Assembly (NCBI GenBank): GCA_036172665.1 | Contig: CM069872.1 | Span: forward strand, 40,224,101-40,288,100 | DNA: 64,000 bases | DNA from: Prosopocoilus inquinatus | Taxonomy: Eukaryota > Arthropoda > Insecta > Coleoptera > Lucanidae | Reading direction: 5' to 3' | Part shown: piece after piece, positions 10,111-20,135 of the stretch | Position numbering within the stretch: position 1 is the first letter of the stretch | Layout of the letters: each line of letters opens with the position of its first letter | Notes under the pieces: generated by a model | Told to the model about the DNA's origin: nothing | The model's database searches: none | Seen by the model: the letters and a program-made list of their open reading frames with translations, nothing else | Position numbers and translations under genes: made by a program

Positions 10111-11906
10111 TTAATCATCGTATAATTCCCTTATTGGTATTACATCGCAAATGCGTTCTGCTATCAAAAAAGCCGCATTTCTTATACCCTGCACCACTCG
10201 TGGAGCTACAAGTTTTCCTAAAGCTCGCCAGTTCCTATTCAAAAACCCGTTTGCTACTTTTCCTGAAAAATAAGAAATAATTGCCTTCACCGTTGGGGTT
10301 GATATTCAAAGTGCACCTGAAAATCGCCCTGCAGCGTTCAGATTGTTCAGGGAGTACGTTGCCCCTTCGATACTGTAAGAAATCGCCAAGTCTACCGGTT
10401 TGAAATGAGCGAGTCCGTCTTTTTGGACTCGATCCAAAATCCAAGAGAGCTGGCAAAATACATCGCCTGCCAAAAATTCATCATTACGAACATCCCACGT
10501 GGACCAATTTGAACTTACTGAAAGTAATTTCTGCCAAACCGCTTCCGTTCAATGGTACACCTTTTAGTTTTCCATCGATTTCGTAATGACCTTGGACTCG
10601 AAGCTCTGGCAAATGCACAGTTCCATTTCCATCAACTTTTGAGGCACGATTGATTCTCAAAAGGCAAGTAATTCGTTCATGATATATCAAGTTTGATCCT
10701 AAATCAGTTCGGAACTGCTAGTGATGGTGCTGTGAACTTAGCAAAAGCGCATAAGCAGTTCGGTTCCAAACTGATTTGGGACTGTGAGGGATCAAAACCT
10801 ATTTATTATTATTGTCATACTTGTTTTGGGCGTTGCTATAGCTATATAATACGTAGGTGATGAATGTATTAGCGTTTTCGATTGGGATGTATTTTGTGCA
10901 CTCATCTTCATCTCGTTTTAACCTCATGGAATAAAACGAGAGGAAGATACAGTTTCATCTGGTTTTAACCTCATAGAATAAAACGAGATGAAGATACATG
11001 CACTCCAATCGAAAGCGCTATATATTACTCATTGGCCTTAGTACTGGGATGTACTACAACGCTCAACTATACTCCTGCATGCGAACCACACACTTAGAAA
11101 CTTTCAGCGTAAAGGCTACGAAACTATCAAATGGTATCATTTGTGGTGAATGTCGTTGTACATTAATCAGTCGTCCTCGTGTAGCAAAACCATGACGACG
11201 CCCAAACAATTCTAACACTAATTATGAGGTGCTTTTTTGCCACAAATCTCACCTCAGATTAGATAAACGTCACTTCTGTTGACACGTACAAATAAGGTTG
11301 GTGGATGTACATGTCGACTTGGCAACTAATGCTGGAGTGCAAGGTGGGAGGTAAAAATCTCGGTTCAACGTTACTTGTTCGTGCCAACGGAAATGACGAT
11401 TATGTGATCTGAGGTAAGTTTGGGATTTTTTTTTGTAATTTTGATTTGTGGCAGGAGGAACGCAGCTATTACAGTGAAAGAACTTACGATGAAAAAATAT
11501 ATCGCACGTCCTCCAATTTCCCGGCGGTTGCGTTGGTTAATTGAAACTTGAATTGTGAGTCGTACGGGGTGTACACATCAGCAATTTTAAAGTGCGATAA
11601 GGGTGGAATCCCGAAGTCTTTGTTACCTGAAACTCACGTTGAAAGTTTTGGAAACCAAATAATTGTAATGAAGAAGAGACCTTTGACGAGTTTTGGTATG
11701 GCGATGTTTGCCCCATCGGAGAAACACTGACTCAAGTTGGATTGGCTTAAAGAACACCTGTGTATGTACTTTGCTGATACAAAAAAAATAATTAAAAAGT
11801 ATTAGGTTAAACCGAAGTACCATCACTTACGTAATTTGACGCCAGTAGAAAATGTTACGGAAAGTATTAGCGTAATAGTTAGAATCACCGTGACGTTTTT
11901 CGCCAT
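10111..11906 (-). CDS. takeout/JHBP-family secreted protein, gene 3 (6 exons, complete)
   Basis: Exons 11831-11906, 11681-11773, 11488-11626, 10519-10655, 10317-10466, 10111-10262; 747 nt, 248 residues, GT-AG introns in the family phases. Signal peptide MAKNVTVILTITLILS; an in-frame ATG seven codons upstream (11927) could also be used. Exon 2 carries RCSLSQSNLSQC (Cys-X9-Cys), exon 5 starts with DVFC, exon 6 has FLNRNW and ends IRELYDD. Role inferred as a secreted hydrophobic-ligand carrier. The 832-bp intron 3 hosts two palindromic repeats. Closest relative in the window is gene 4. A likely AATAAA signal lies about 40 bp after the stop on the minus strand. Confidence 0.92.
10695..10796. repeat. 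palindromic repeat in gene 3 intron
   Basis: About 100 bp with inverted arms: AAATCAGTTCGGAACTGC on the left against AGCAGTTCGGTTCCAAACTG on the right, bounded by GATCC/GGATC. Probably a short MITE. Confidence 0.6.
10870..11020. repeat. palindromic MITE in gene 3 intron
   Basis: Ends TAGCGTTTTCGATTGG and CCAATCGAAAGCGCTA are inverted copies. The middle contains two copies of a roughly 40-bp unit around TTTTAACCTCAT.GAATAAAACGAG, so the hairpin has an internally duplicated loop. Non-coding. Confidence 0.65.
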
Positions 11907-12331
11907 GTTTTGGTAATGCTTTGCCATCTGTTCTGCCTGTGTTCGGTTATTTATATTAAAAAAAAAAAACGAATGGCCGTTTTAATTTGCATTAAAGGCG
12001 CTTAATTAATTAGTGTTGGGCAAATTTTTTTATTAAATATTAAGTAGATATACGACGTATCCCTAATTAATGAGATAGTAAATTAAGCCAGTTTGATTTT
12101 TTCTTGTGTAAATTTAATTTGATAAATGAAATTAATCTTTCTGTTTACAGACTTATAAATTAGTACAACAAAAAACGTCAAAAATTGCAGTAATTATCAG
12201 CGAAAATATCCTAAGGAGTATACTTATTGCATCCCGATGGATAAAATAAGATCCATTTTAACGTAAGTGATTTATTTGGCGACTACAGAATTTATATCGC
12301 GCTGGTAATAAGCATAATTACAACAACAAAT
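11907..12331. other. intergenic region with gene 3 promoter
   Basis: AT-rich DNA between genes 4 and 3. A TATA box for gene 3 (TATAAAT, minus strand, 11949-11955) lies about 45 bp upstream of its ATG. Nothing else is recognised. Confidence 0.5.
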
Positions 12332-13874
12332 TTAATTCTCTCGGCCGGTATAATCAAACATGTCTATAATTGGCACTTTATCAGTGAAACTCTTCACTAT
12401 GAAAACGGTGGTGTCCCTAATTCCCTTTATTACTGAAGGGGCGACAATTCTCGCCAGGGCTTGCCAGTTTTGGTTTAAAAATCCGTTGGCGTCGTCCTCT
12501 GAAATGATTGGTTTACAATCGTTCCTGAAATGTCTTTGGGAGGTAAATTAACTTACTTGATCGCCCCCCAACGCTAAGATCGCTGAGTGCATAAGTTGCC
12601 CCTTGTATTTCATACGAAATGCCCAGGTCTACCACTTCAAAATAAACTTTGGCGTTCCTTTTTTGTACCTTGATCAAATTCCACGTCAATTTACAGTACA
12701 CCCCATCTAACAAATTAAAATTTTAAAAACTCATCGTCATCTGAGCTGGTACCCAAAATGAAACTCACTCAAAGTTATGTCTGCGAAACCACCCCCTTGT
12801 GTTCTTACGCCGTTGAGTTCTCCGTCGATGTTGTAACGACCAAAGACGTGCAATTCGGGTATGTATAGGGTTCCGTTTCCATCGATTTTAGCAACTCGGT
12901 TGATGCTAAAAAATGGGGACGGTTTGATGTTAGGGTATTTTGGTTTGGATGCTCTAATTCATGCTCACTTTGAAAAAATGTATCTCGCGTTTTCCAAATA
13001 TCCGGCCGATGCGTGATGTAAACTGAACGTGAAACTTGAGTCGAGTGGTGAATGTATATCGTCTATTTTAAAACGTGATAACGGTGGAATACCGAATTGT
13101 TCGCTTCCTGAAAATTAAACAACAATCAATACAAGAATTGGTTCAATTTCTGCAATAAAGATTTGGAAGAAAAATTATATTGGAGTACAGATGTGGTGTG
13201 AAGATAGAAGACGTTCTATCTTTCCAAATTTTTTTTTAGTAATGGAAATTTAAAGGCCTTTAAAGACCCTATCCCTTATTTGCAAAACCGGATACATCCA
13301 TTTTTGGCAAAATCAGTTTGTTTAAAGAAATCGCAAATTCTTGACCAGTTCTAACAGTGCTGGAAGAACTGAGCTTCAAAACAATCTAAATCCAGTGTGA
13401 AGTCTGAAGAAGAACTGACTTTCAAAACAGTCTAAATCCAGTGTGAAGTCTGGTCTAAAATCTGTTAGAATTGGTCAAGAACTTGTGATTTCTTCAAAAA
13501 ACTGACTTCGCCAAAAAAATGGATGTATCCGGTTTTGCAAATGGGGACGCAGATCTAAAAATAGGTTTCCTTCAAGTCGCGCTGAAATCTCTACGTTCAA
13601 AACAACTTTAAGTTGGGAAAAGGTCTGAAAACGAGTTTTTCAAAGAAATACATACCTTTTACAAGATTTGGAATTGCAATGTTCGCACCATCCGAAAAAC
13701 ACTGGCTTAAATTGGGCTGCAAGAGGTTGCATCTGCGTATGTACTTAGCTGAAAAAAAAAGATTAGCAACGAACAATTTCCTCAGAACTTGCCGCCTTCG
13801 ACTTAACACTTACGTATCTCCAACCCTGTGGAAAGCCCGATCAGGACCGTAATTAAACAGATTACACTCGACAT
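12332..13874 (-). CDS. takeout/JHBP-family secreted protein, gene 4 (6 exons, complete)
   Basis: Exons 13814-13874, 13656-13748, 12969-13107, 12769-12905, 12557-12706, 12332-12498; 747 nt, 248 residues. Signal peptide MSSVICLITVLIGLSTG. Exon 2 reads RCNLLQPNLSQC (Cys-X9-Cys) and shares the SDGANIAIP block with gene 3. Exon 5 begins DGVYC; exon 6 has FLNQNW and is 15 nt longer than in genes 1-3, giving a terminus DYTGREN. All introns GT-AG. The 548-bp intron 2 contains a palindromic MITE. Inferred secreted carrier of hydrophobic ligands; nothing in the sequence shows which. Confidence 0.92.
13272..13548. mobile_element. palindromic MITE in gene 4 intron 2
   Basis: About 275 bp. TTTGCAAAACCGGATACATC near the left end is inverted at the right end, and the arms continue through TTCTTGACCA/TGGTCAAGAA. 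The loop carries a tandem duplication of a unit containing TCTAAATCCAGTGTGAAGTC. No coding capacity. Confidence 0.75.
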
Positions 13875-13919
13875 ATTTCGATGATGTACAACCAACCATC
13901 TGCGTCTTACCTCTCCTTT

Positions 13920-13926
13920 ATTTATA
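13920..13926 (-). promoter_or_regulatory. TATA box of takeout gene 4
   Basis: TATAAAT on the minus strand, about 46 bp upstream of the ATG at 13874. Confidence 0.55.
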
Positions 13927-13929
13927 CAA

Positions 13930-15090
13930 AATTCCAAAAAAATGCGCCACATAAATCAGCAATTTAAGGAAAGCAATTTTGATTTATTTTAGACCTTTTT
14001 CTTACAAGGCGGCCATTAATTTCGTTTGAAGGCATTGATTAATGATGTCAGATTTCAGAAATTAATTTCGATACGAGTTTGTGCGTATTAAAGAGGGTTA
14101 GTGTACAATTTGCCTTACGTTTTGAATGTAGTTAGTTAGGTTACGGCCGCTTACGTAAGAAAAATTGGAATTTCATTCAAAGGAAAAGGAATAATGTTAC
14201 ATAAAAAAAATTAGTTAACAACTTAATTTTAGAACTATGAAAAATCTAAGCAGATGGTGTTTTTGAAAGAAAAAACTTACTAAAATATACAGAATGACAC
14301 GCTTGATCTTGGCAAGACTTTACCTGAACTACTTAAATTCTTATCCTGCTTTGAGAATAACTGTACAGTTTCAAATAATGCTGATGAACGTTGTTTTGTC
14401 TTTATTCTTTGAAGATTAAGTTTCTGACTGTTTTCGGAAATGAAAAATACCTTTCACCTACTAAATGAAAAGTTAAAGCCATGTCAGAGAAAATGATTTA
14501 AATGTAAAGAAAATAAAAGAGTTGGAGAAAAGCAATTTCGAATTGGCAACAATTTTGACGCGTTTCTAACTTAGTCCTACATGCCCAGCTCCATTTCTTT
14601 GGAAATTATTGGAAAAACATAAAAATAACAGCCATTTTTTTGTCATTTCTGAAACATTAAAACTTTTTTTGATTACTTATGGCAGAATACGTTCAACCAA
14701 ATTGAATTTTTTTGACGTAAAAAGCTGTTTTCTTTCGGTTAAAAGTTTGAATCTGGTTTTGAATAGTTTGAATCTGAATTGTGTAGTTGTTGTAACAAAA
14801 TACTTCAGATCTCAATTACTGCTTGACAGTTCGTTTGCAAATAACTGCAATTCAGTCCAAACAACACATTAAAAATAGTTTTATTCGAAGAGGAAGAGGG
14901 ATTATCGATCCTGACAGAAATTTCAAGGAAAGTGGGGATTAATCCGATTGCAAAAGAACGTCCGTCTTTGAAACTAAACGCGTTCGGACCAAGCTTTTGT
15001 GAGCGAAAGAAAGCACCTAAAATGAATTGGTGTAATTAAAAGCGGAAAGCATTCCATGCATGATTACATTTTTGCCATCATTTTATGAAA
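13930..15090. other. AT-rich intergenic DNA
   Basis: No gene recognised. The right part may be the decayed 5' half of the Tc1 element that becomes readable after 15.1 kb, but no helix-turn-helix or terminal repeat could be identified. Confidence 0.35.
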
Positions 15091-15099
15091 TTATTATGT

Positions 15100-15690
15100 T
15101 TATTTAGAGGTATTGTAAGAAATATTGTGCAATTACATAAAAGAAGTGGTCCAGTTGCTCCAAAACACCGGTACGTGAAAAAAACTCAATACAATGAGAT
15201 TGTTTGCAAAACAAAATTCATCTTCCCGCATCTGCCATGGTGTGGAGTTCAATGTCTGACAAGGGTGTAGGAAAAATTTGTTTTATTGATGGCATTGTTA
15301 ACACTGTAAAAACTTTAGACATATTAGAATAGTCTCTGCCTCCAACAGTGGAAAAAGCTTTAGTGTCTGGAGAGAATTTTATTTTTCAGCAAGACGGGGT
15401 AACCTACCATGCGTCAAAACAGCTTAGAAAAGGTTTTGCTGTATCTTAACTCCACTCTTAAAATGGGCTTCAACTTGTTACCGATTGAGACATGTCAGCA
15501 TAAAATGTAAAGGAAAACTTTTTCCTGTAAGTCCAGCCGGATCAGTACCAAACCTAAAGCAAACGCTTGAAGAAATATGGAATATATTTACTGCAGAAGA
15601 CTGTCACAACCTGGTTAATGCAAGCGAAACAAGTAAACTACAGTTATGATCAAACGGAGGATCTAAAAAAAGTGAACTGGAATCAACCGG
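15100..15690 (+). pseudogene. Tc1-like transposase pseudogene
   Basis: The plus strand across frames reads VWSSMSDKGVGKICFIDG (compare the Tc1 VWGC.S..G.G...IEG block), then FIFQQDGVTYHASKQ with the second catalytic Asp, then KQTLEEIWNIFTAEDCHNLV and SNGGSKK, which match the C-terminal end of Tc1 transposases. Frames shift at least three times. The first catalytic block and the SPDLNPIE motif are not intact. Confidence 0.75.
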
Positions 15691-16664
15691 TTTTAGACAG
15701 CGGCAGCCCCAGCACGGAACGGAACGTTGTTATCCGCCCTCAGATCTCATCATATATGACTACTTGGGCTTTCGCGCAGTTAGATATCCTCATAATATTC
15801 ACAATTGCAAATTCCAATAGATAACAATAACTCTTCGGTGCTTTTGAATATGTAAAATATAATAAATTATTATACAAATATGTAATTAAAATCGCGCGGC
15901 ACACGACCGCTACTGACATCGAGGTTTCTGGCGCGCATCTCTGGGCGGACATCCATTTAACCAGTACAATACTGTGAGTAACGCCGCTTCCATGAATGCA
16001 CTACTTCTCTGACTAGCCGATTGTTCAATATTGCTAGTCGCGCGAAGCCGGCAAATACGTTGAGCCGCCAAGATGTTGTATTTATAATATCTCGCCGCTT
16101 CGTTGCAATAATAACCCATACCACTTTTTCCAATCCTTTCAGTGATTATAATATAATATAAAAAAAATATATCTACCTGAAATGATTGCGTTTTATAAGT
16201 GGGACAACTAAGACGGGAACGGAATTAAAATCCTTTGCCAAAGTCGTTCAATTGATTCTGTTTCAACTTTAAACATTTTTAGCTTTGTTTGATTGGAGAT
16301 AAAGAAAAAAGAAAACGTGGTCAGGGACTTAGATGGCTACTAATAAGTGGATCCAGTCCGCCTCCTTTTTCTTCTATGTCACTTGCGAGATTAGTGATGG
16401 TTTTAATCTCCTATTGAAATCTTTTTGTTTAATAATTAATTTTGATCGAAATTGAGTTAAATGCAGTCTATCTAAAAATGACCCACAACTGTTACCAAAT
16501 GTCAACTGGAAGGCGACAGACAGTTTACCACAAGGCTCGAAGCAGGTTACTTTAATTACTAAAGCTTACTTTTTTATAAGAAGTTCATAAAAGATACTTT
16601 TACTTTTTCGACAATGAGTTGCATTTAGTTTTTATTTTTATAAATCAGTTACATTTAGTTTTTG
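15691..16664. other. unassigned intergenic DNA
   Basis: 15.89-16.12 kb is GC-richer and contains a 70-codon minus-strand open frame of unknown nature; the rest is AT-rich. No conserved domain or splice context seen. Confidence 0.3.
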
Positions 16665-16914
16665 TACAGGGTGTTCCAAACCTCTGGAAAAGTCCAAAAA
16701 TGCCACTTTAAATTCATTTTATCAAGAGAAGGTCTTAACAAAAGTTGTGTAGGTTTTCATTTCGCATAATTTAAGCAGGTTTTTATTCGGCATAATCTAA
16801 AATTATCTTCAAATATACAGGTTACAACTTGTGTACCTTTGTGTTACCTTTTCTTGATAAAATGAATTTAAAGGGGCATTTCTGGACTTTTCCAGAGGTT
16901 TGGGACACCCTGTA
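16665..16914. mobile_element. palindromic MITE with CAGGGTGT ends
   Basis: 250-bp element with about 70-bp inverted arms, starting TACAGGGTGTTCCAAACCTC and ending in the inverse of TACAGGGTGTCCCAAACCTC. Ends carry TA, suggesting a TA target duplication. Non-coding; the superfamily is not certain. Confidence 0.8.
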
Positions 16915-17436
16915 TATTACCTCAAACACTGTTGCTTAGTTCTGGTCCCCTCCTTTTAAAAATTTTAGATTTTAGTTCAGACATGTCGACAATTTAGTGG
17001 TTTTACGGCTCGTTTAGAGTCATAAACATAGTGATTTCACTATTTTAACTAAATCTCTGAAGGTTCTTATAAAATAAATTATTTTCAGTTGATTCTCATT
17101 AATTCTCTCTTATTATTGGCCAATATGACACAGAACTTTGTTGTCTTTAACTAAAAAATTTTTCTAAAAATATATATTTTTATTTTATTTTTGTTTATAG
17201 TTAATTAAAATCAAAAAGTATGTCAAGTCAGGCATTTTATTCTATTAGGACTGAATTTATGGCATTTAAATTTAATTTGCTAACACGTTCTGTGTTTTAT
17301 TTTTCTTCATATTTGATTTTTATTTTATATCAGGTAATTAGAAATTATTTTGGCTATTTTATAATTAATTTTAACACTATTGATACGTATCATGTCTATA
17401 TCCACGGCTGATAACAAGACAATAAATATTATTGTA
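16915..17436. other. AT-rich intergenic DNA
   Basis: Strongly T-rich; a 63-codon open frame at 17.22-17.41 kb looks like low-complexity chance coding. Nothing recognised. Confidence 0.4.
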
Positions 17437-18067
17437 CAGTCGGAGCTCCGTAACTCGAACTGCTAAGGGACCTGAGATAAAGTTCGAGTTATAGAATATT
17501 CGAGTTAAAGGATATGAGTACATACCATACGTGTTCATACATATTATGTGTTTATTTACATATTTTACTAAGAAGTAAAAAAAACATATAACAATAGTAT
17601 ACAGACATCAGAATTTAATATAATAAACGTGGATGACGTACTTGCTGGTATTTTGTATTCCTCAGCAATATTTTTCTTTTTGACACCATTCTCGACATTT
17701 TTTTTAATTTCGAGCTTCTGTTGGACTGTAAGACTTTTAAGTTGATGAAAATTTGTATGTTTGTAAAGAAAATAGTAAAATAGTAATAGTGCGTAGTTTT
17801 ATTGTCTCAGATCCGAAGAAGAGGATTCTCAGAAGCACCATCACTGGAAACGTAAATTGATGATAAAAAGGTGGGGATTTATCGTAAAAATTCGAATTGT
17901 AGAGCTTCGTTAGACCTTTGTTCGTCAAATTTATTTCGAATTATAGAAATTTTCGAGTTAGAAAAGTTCGAAATAAAGAGCCGAAAATCAATGCGGAACG
18001 CTAGGCAACTGCAGGGGACAGCAAGCGACTTCGAGTTATAGAACTTCGAGTTAAGGAGCTTTGACTG
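17437..18067 (-). mobile_element. internally deleted pogo/Tigger-like DNA transposon
   Basis: Termini CAGTCGGAGCTCCGTAACTC and, inverted at the right, CAGTCAAAGCTCCTTAACTC resemble Tigger ends (CAGT...TCGA repeats continue inward on both sides). Inside, the minus strand at about 17.64-17.75 kb reads SLTVQQKLEIKKNVENG and IAEEYKIPAS, the CENP-B-type N-terminal DNA-binding helix-turn-helix of pogo/Tigger/jerky transposases. The DDE catalytic domain is missing, so it is non-autonomous. A left-flank TA is present; the right flank is TG, so the target duplication is imperfect. Confidence 0.75.
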
Positions 18068-18068
18068 T

Positions 18069-18216
18069 GATTATCAACGAGCGGAGAATTTATTTATATG
18101 TTCCAAGGTAATGGGGTCGAATTTGACTCGTGCGTATACCAGCGCCGTTGACATGAGTAGCATCACCGCAAAAATGATCGGCACAACAATGACTACGGAT
18201 CGTATTCGGAGGACTA
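18069..18216 (-). other. possible terminal exon with a membrane segment
   Basis: After a plausible acceptor (AAATAG), the minus strand is open to a stop near 18069 and encodes a roughly 21-residue hydrophobic stretch (VVIVVPIIFAVMLLMSTALV) followed by a short polar tail. It would fit the C-terminus of a single-pass membrane protein. I find no convincing partner exons; it abuts the pogo element and may be chance. Confidence 0.2.
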
Positions 18217-18219
18217 TTT

Positions 18220-19170
18220 AATGAATCAAATCCTTCAATCCCATTTTACGCGAATTAAATAAACATTTTCATTTGCTTAAAATTACCAATTAAAAGTACT
18301 AATACAATATTCAATATAATTTGTACGAGTATAATTACCGCTGGAATTTTTTTGTAACCATGAAAATGAATAAAATTGAGTATTTTCGTTGGTTAATGAA
18401 CATGAAATGACAGATGAATTAAATACCCGATATATATTTCTTTAACGTTGTTCTTATTTATCTAAATTAATAAGGTGCAAACTAAATGATTTCACATCCA
18501 TTTACCTGCTTTGGCATTTTTGCAATTCCTATAATTTATTTCGTCAACTTGAATATTGAATAATAATGTTTTAGCATGTGAAACGGACTGTTACATAATC
18601 AGACGATTTATTTATTTTCTCCAAAGGGTAATTGATAACTTGCTGCGCCAGTATGTTTTCAACCGTTAGATTTATTCTGACCTGCGGTTCTCAACATATG
18701 GGACCTGATATGCAAAACAGTTATGTAAAAAATCTTTTGGAATAGCGAAAGGCGTAAATTTCCATTGGCTGACGCTCATCAACGGGGCCAAAAATCGAAT
18801 AATAGCATGCAGATTATTTTTGGACAGCTCTCTATTATATGTAACCATAAATTGCATGTTCCAACTTAATTCCAATGCTTAGAAAGAAGGATGCGCGTAC
18901 TCGCATCTTTCTCACTCACGAATTTTTACTTATTTCACATCTTGCTTATAATTTACAAGTATCTTGCGTTTATAATATTTCCTTGTCAACGGAGGAAATT
19001 TTCATTTTCGTCTTTAAGATGACGAATGAAAAGATCGACCGTTCTCAAGGTAATAATACTATAAACGCAGGGTTTCTTGAAAGGAAAGAATCGCGTGCTC
19101 TACAAGTTAAGAATAGTGTGCGTGCCCTAAATGTAAGTGACGTATAGTTTTCGAACGCAGTAATAGTCGA
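18220..19170. other. intergenic DNA
   Basis: AT-rich to 18.6 kb. Open frames on the minus (18.67-18.86 kb) and plus (18.88-19.15 kb) strands lack recognisable motifs. Confidence 0.35.
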
Positions 19171-19171
19171 A

Positions 19172-19240
19172 CAGATAAAACAGCGACATCTTACTATCGC
19201 TTTTTGACCTGACATTGCAGTAATAGTCAATATGAACAAC
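19172..19240 (-). repeat. partial copy of the 312-bp repeat family
   Basis: GCGACATCTTACTATCGCTT followed by TTTGACCTGACATTGCAGTA matches the start of the monomers at 47.5-48.5 kb. Only this edge of the monomer is present. Confidence 0.7.
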
Positions 19241-19735
19241 TGAATTCCGTAGTCATGGCAACGAAGTTGCGGCTGCGCAGTCCGAACGTGTTTTTCCATC
19301 GAACGATCCTTACACCTATTTCTTATCCTGAATGGCATCTCCGAAGAAATCTTATCTCATTTGTAAGTCATGTCAAAGTTGAAGAAGTAGTTAAAGATAG
19401 ATAGATGGTTTGATCCTCCAAGTTTGGAGTTTGGCGGCGAATGAACAACACCTCCAAGCAATTATAGCAAAGCCTTATCAAATAGAGGCAACTGAATTCC
19501 GTAATCATAGCAATAAAGTTGCGGTTGTGCACTCCGTACGTGTTTTTCCATTGAACGATCCTTGTACCTATCTCTTATCCTGAATAGCATCTCCGAAGAA
19601 ATCTTTTCTCATTTGTAAGTCATGTCAAAGTTGAAAGAGTAGTTAAAGATAGATGGTTTGATCCTCCAAGTTTGGAATTTGACGGTGAGTGAACAACACC
19701 TCCAAGCAATTATAGCAAAGTCTTATCAAATAGAG
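19237..19735. repeat. tandem duplication, two ~250-bp units
   Basis: Two head-to-tail copies (about 19237-19486 and 19487-19735). Both start around CAACTGAATTCCGTA and end around GCAATTATAGCAAAG..TTATCAAATAGAG. They differ by scattered substitutions and a 4-bp GATA indel. No coding function recognised. Confidence 0.85.
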
Positions 19736-20135
19736 ATAGCAAGAGACGATTACTTAGAAAATAACGGTCGATAATTTTAGAATGGGATAATAGTAGGAGA
19801 AGTCGAGACACATCTAAACTACTTCCTGGAATGAACTTTAAATGAAAGCATAACATGATGAAGACAGCTATAGCAAAAGGCCGACTCAAGGCCGGGAGCG
19901 CTCGCAAAGCGCGAAATCAATTGCGAGAGCAATAGCTAAAAGAGGGGTTCAAATATCAATGCGCGAGAGAGAACGGTGTTTAATCCTTCAGCATGAGGTA
20001 ACATTAAAATATTTCTCCCAGTTGCGTGCATGTTCCGAACGCCCGCGCTGCTACCTATTTATTCTTTACTGTGGGTCGACTACAAAACGAACGACTGATG
20101 GGCGACGATAGTCGACGCTACCCTTAACTGATAAG

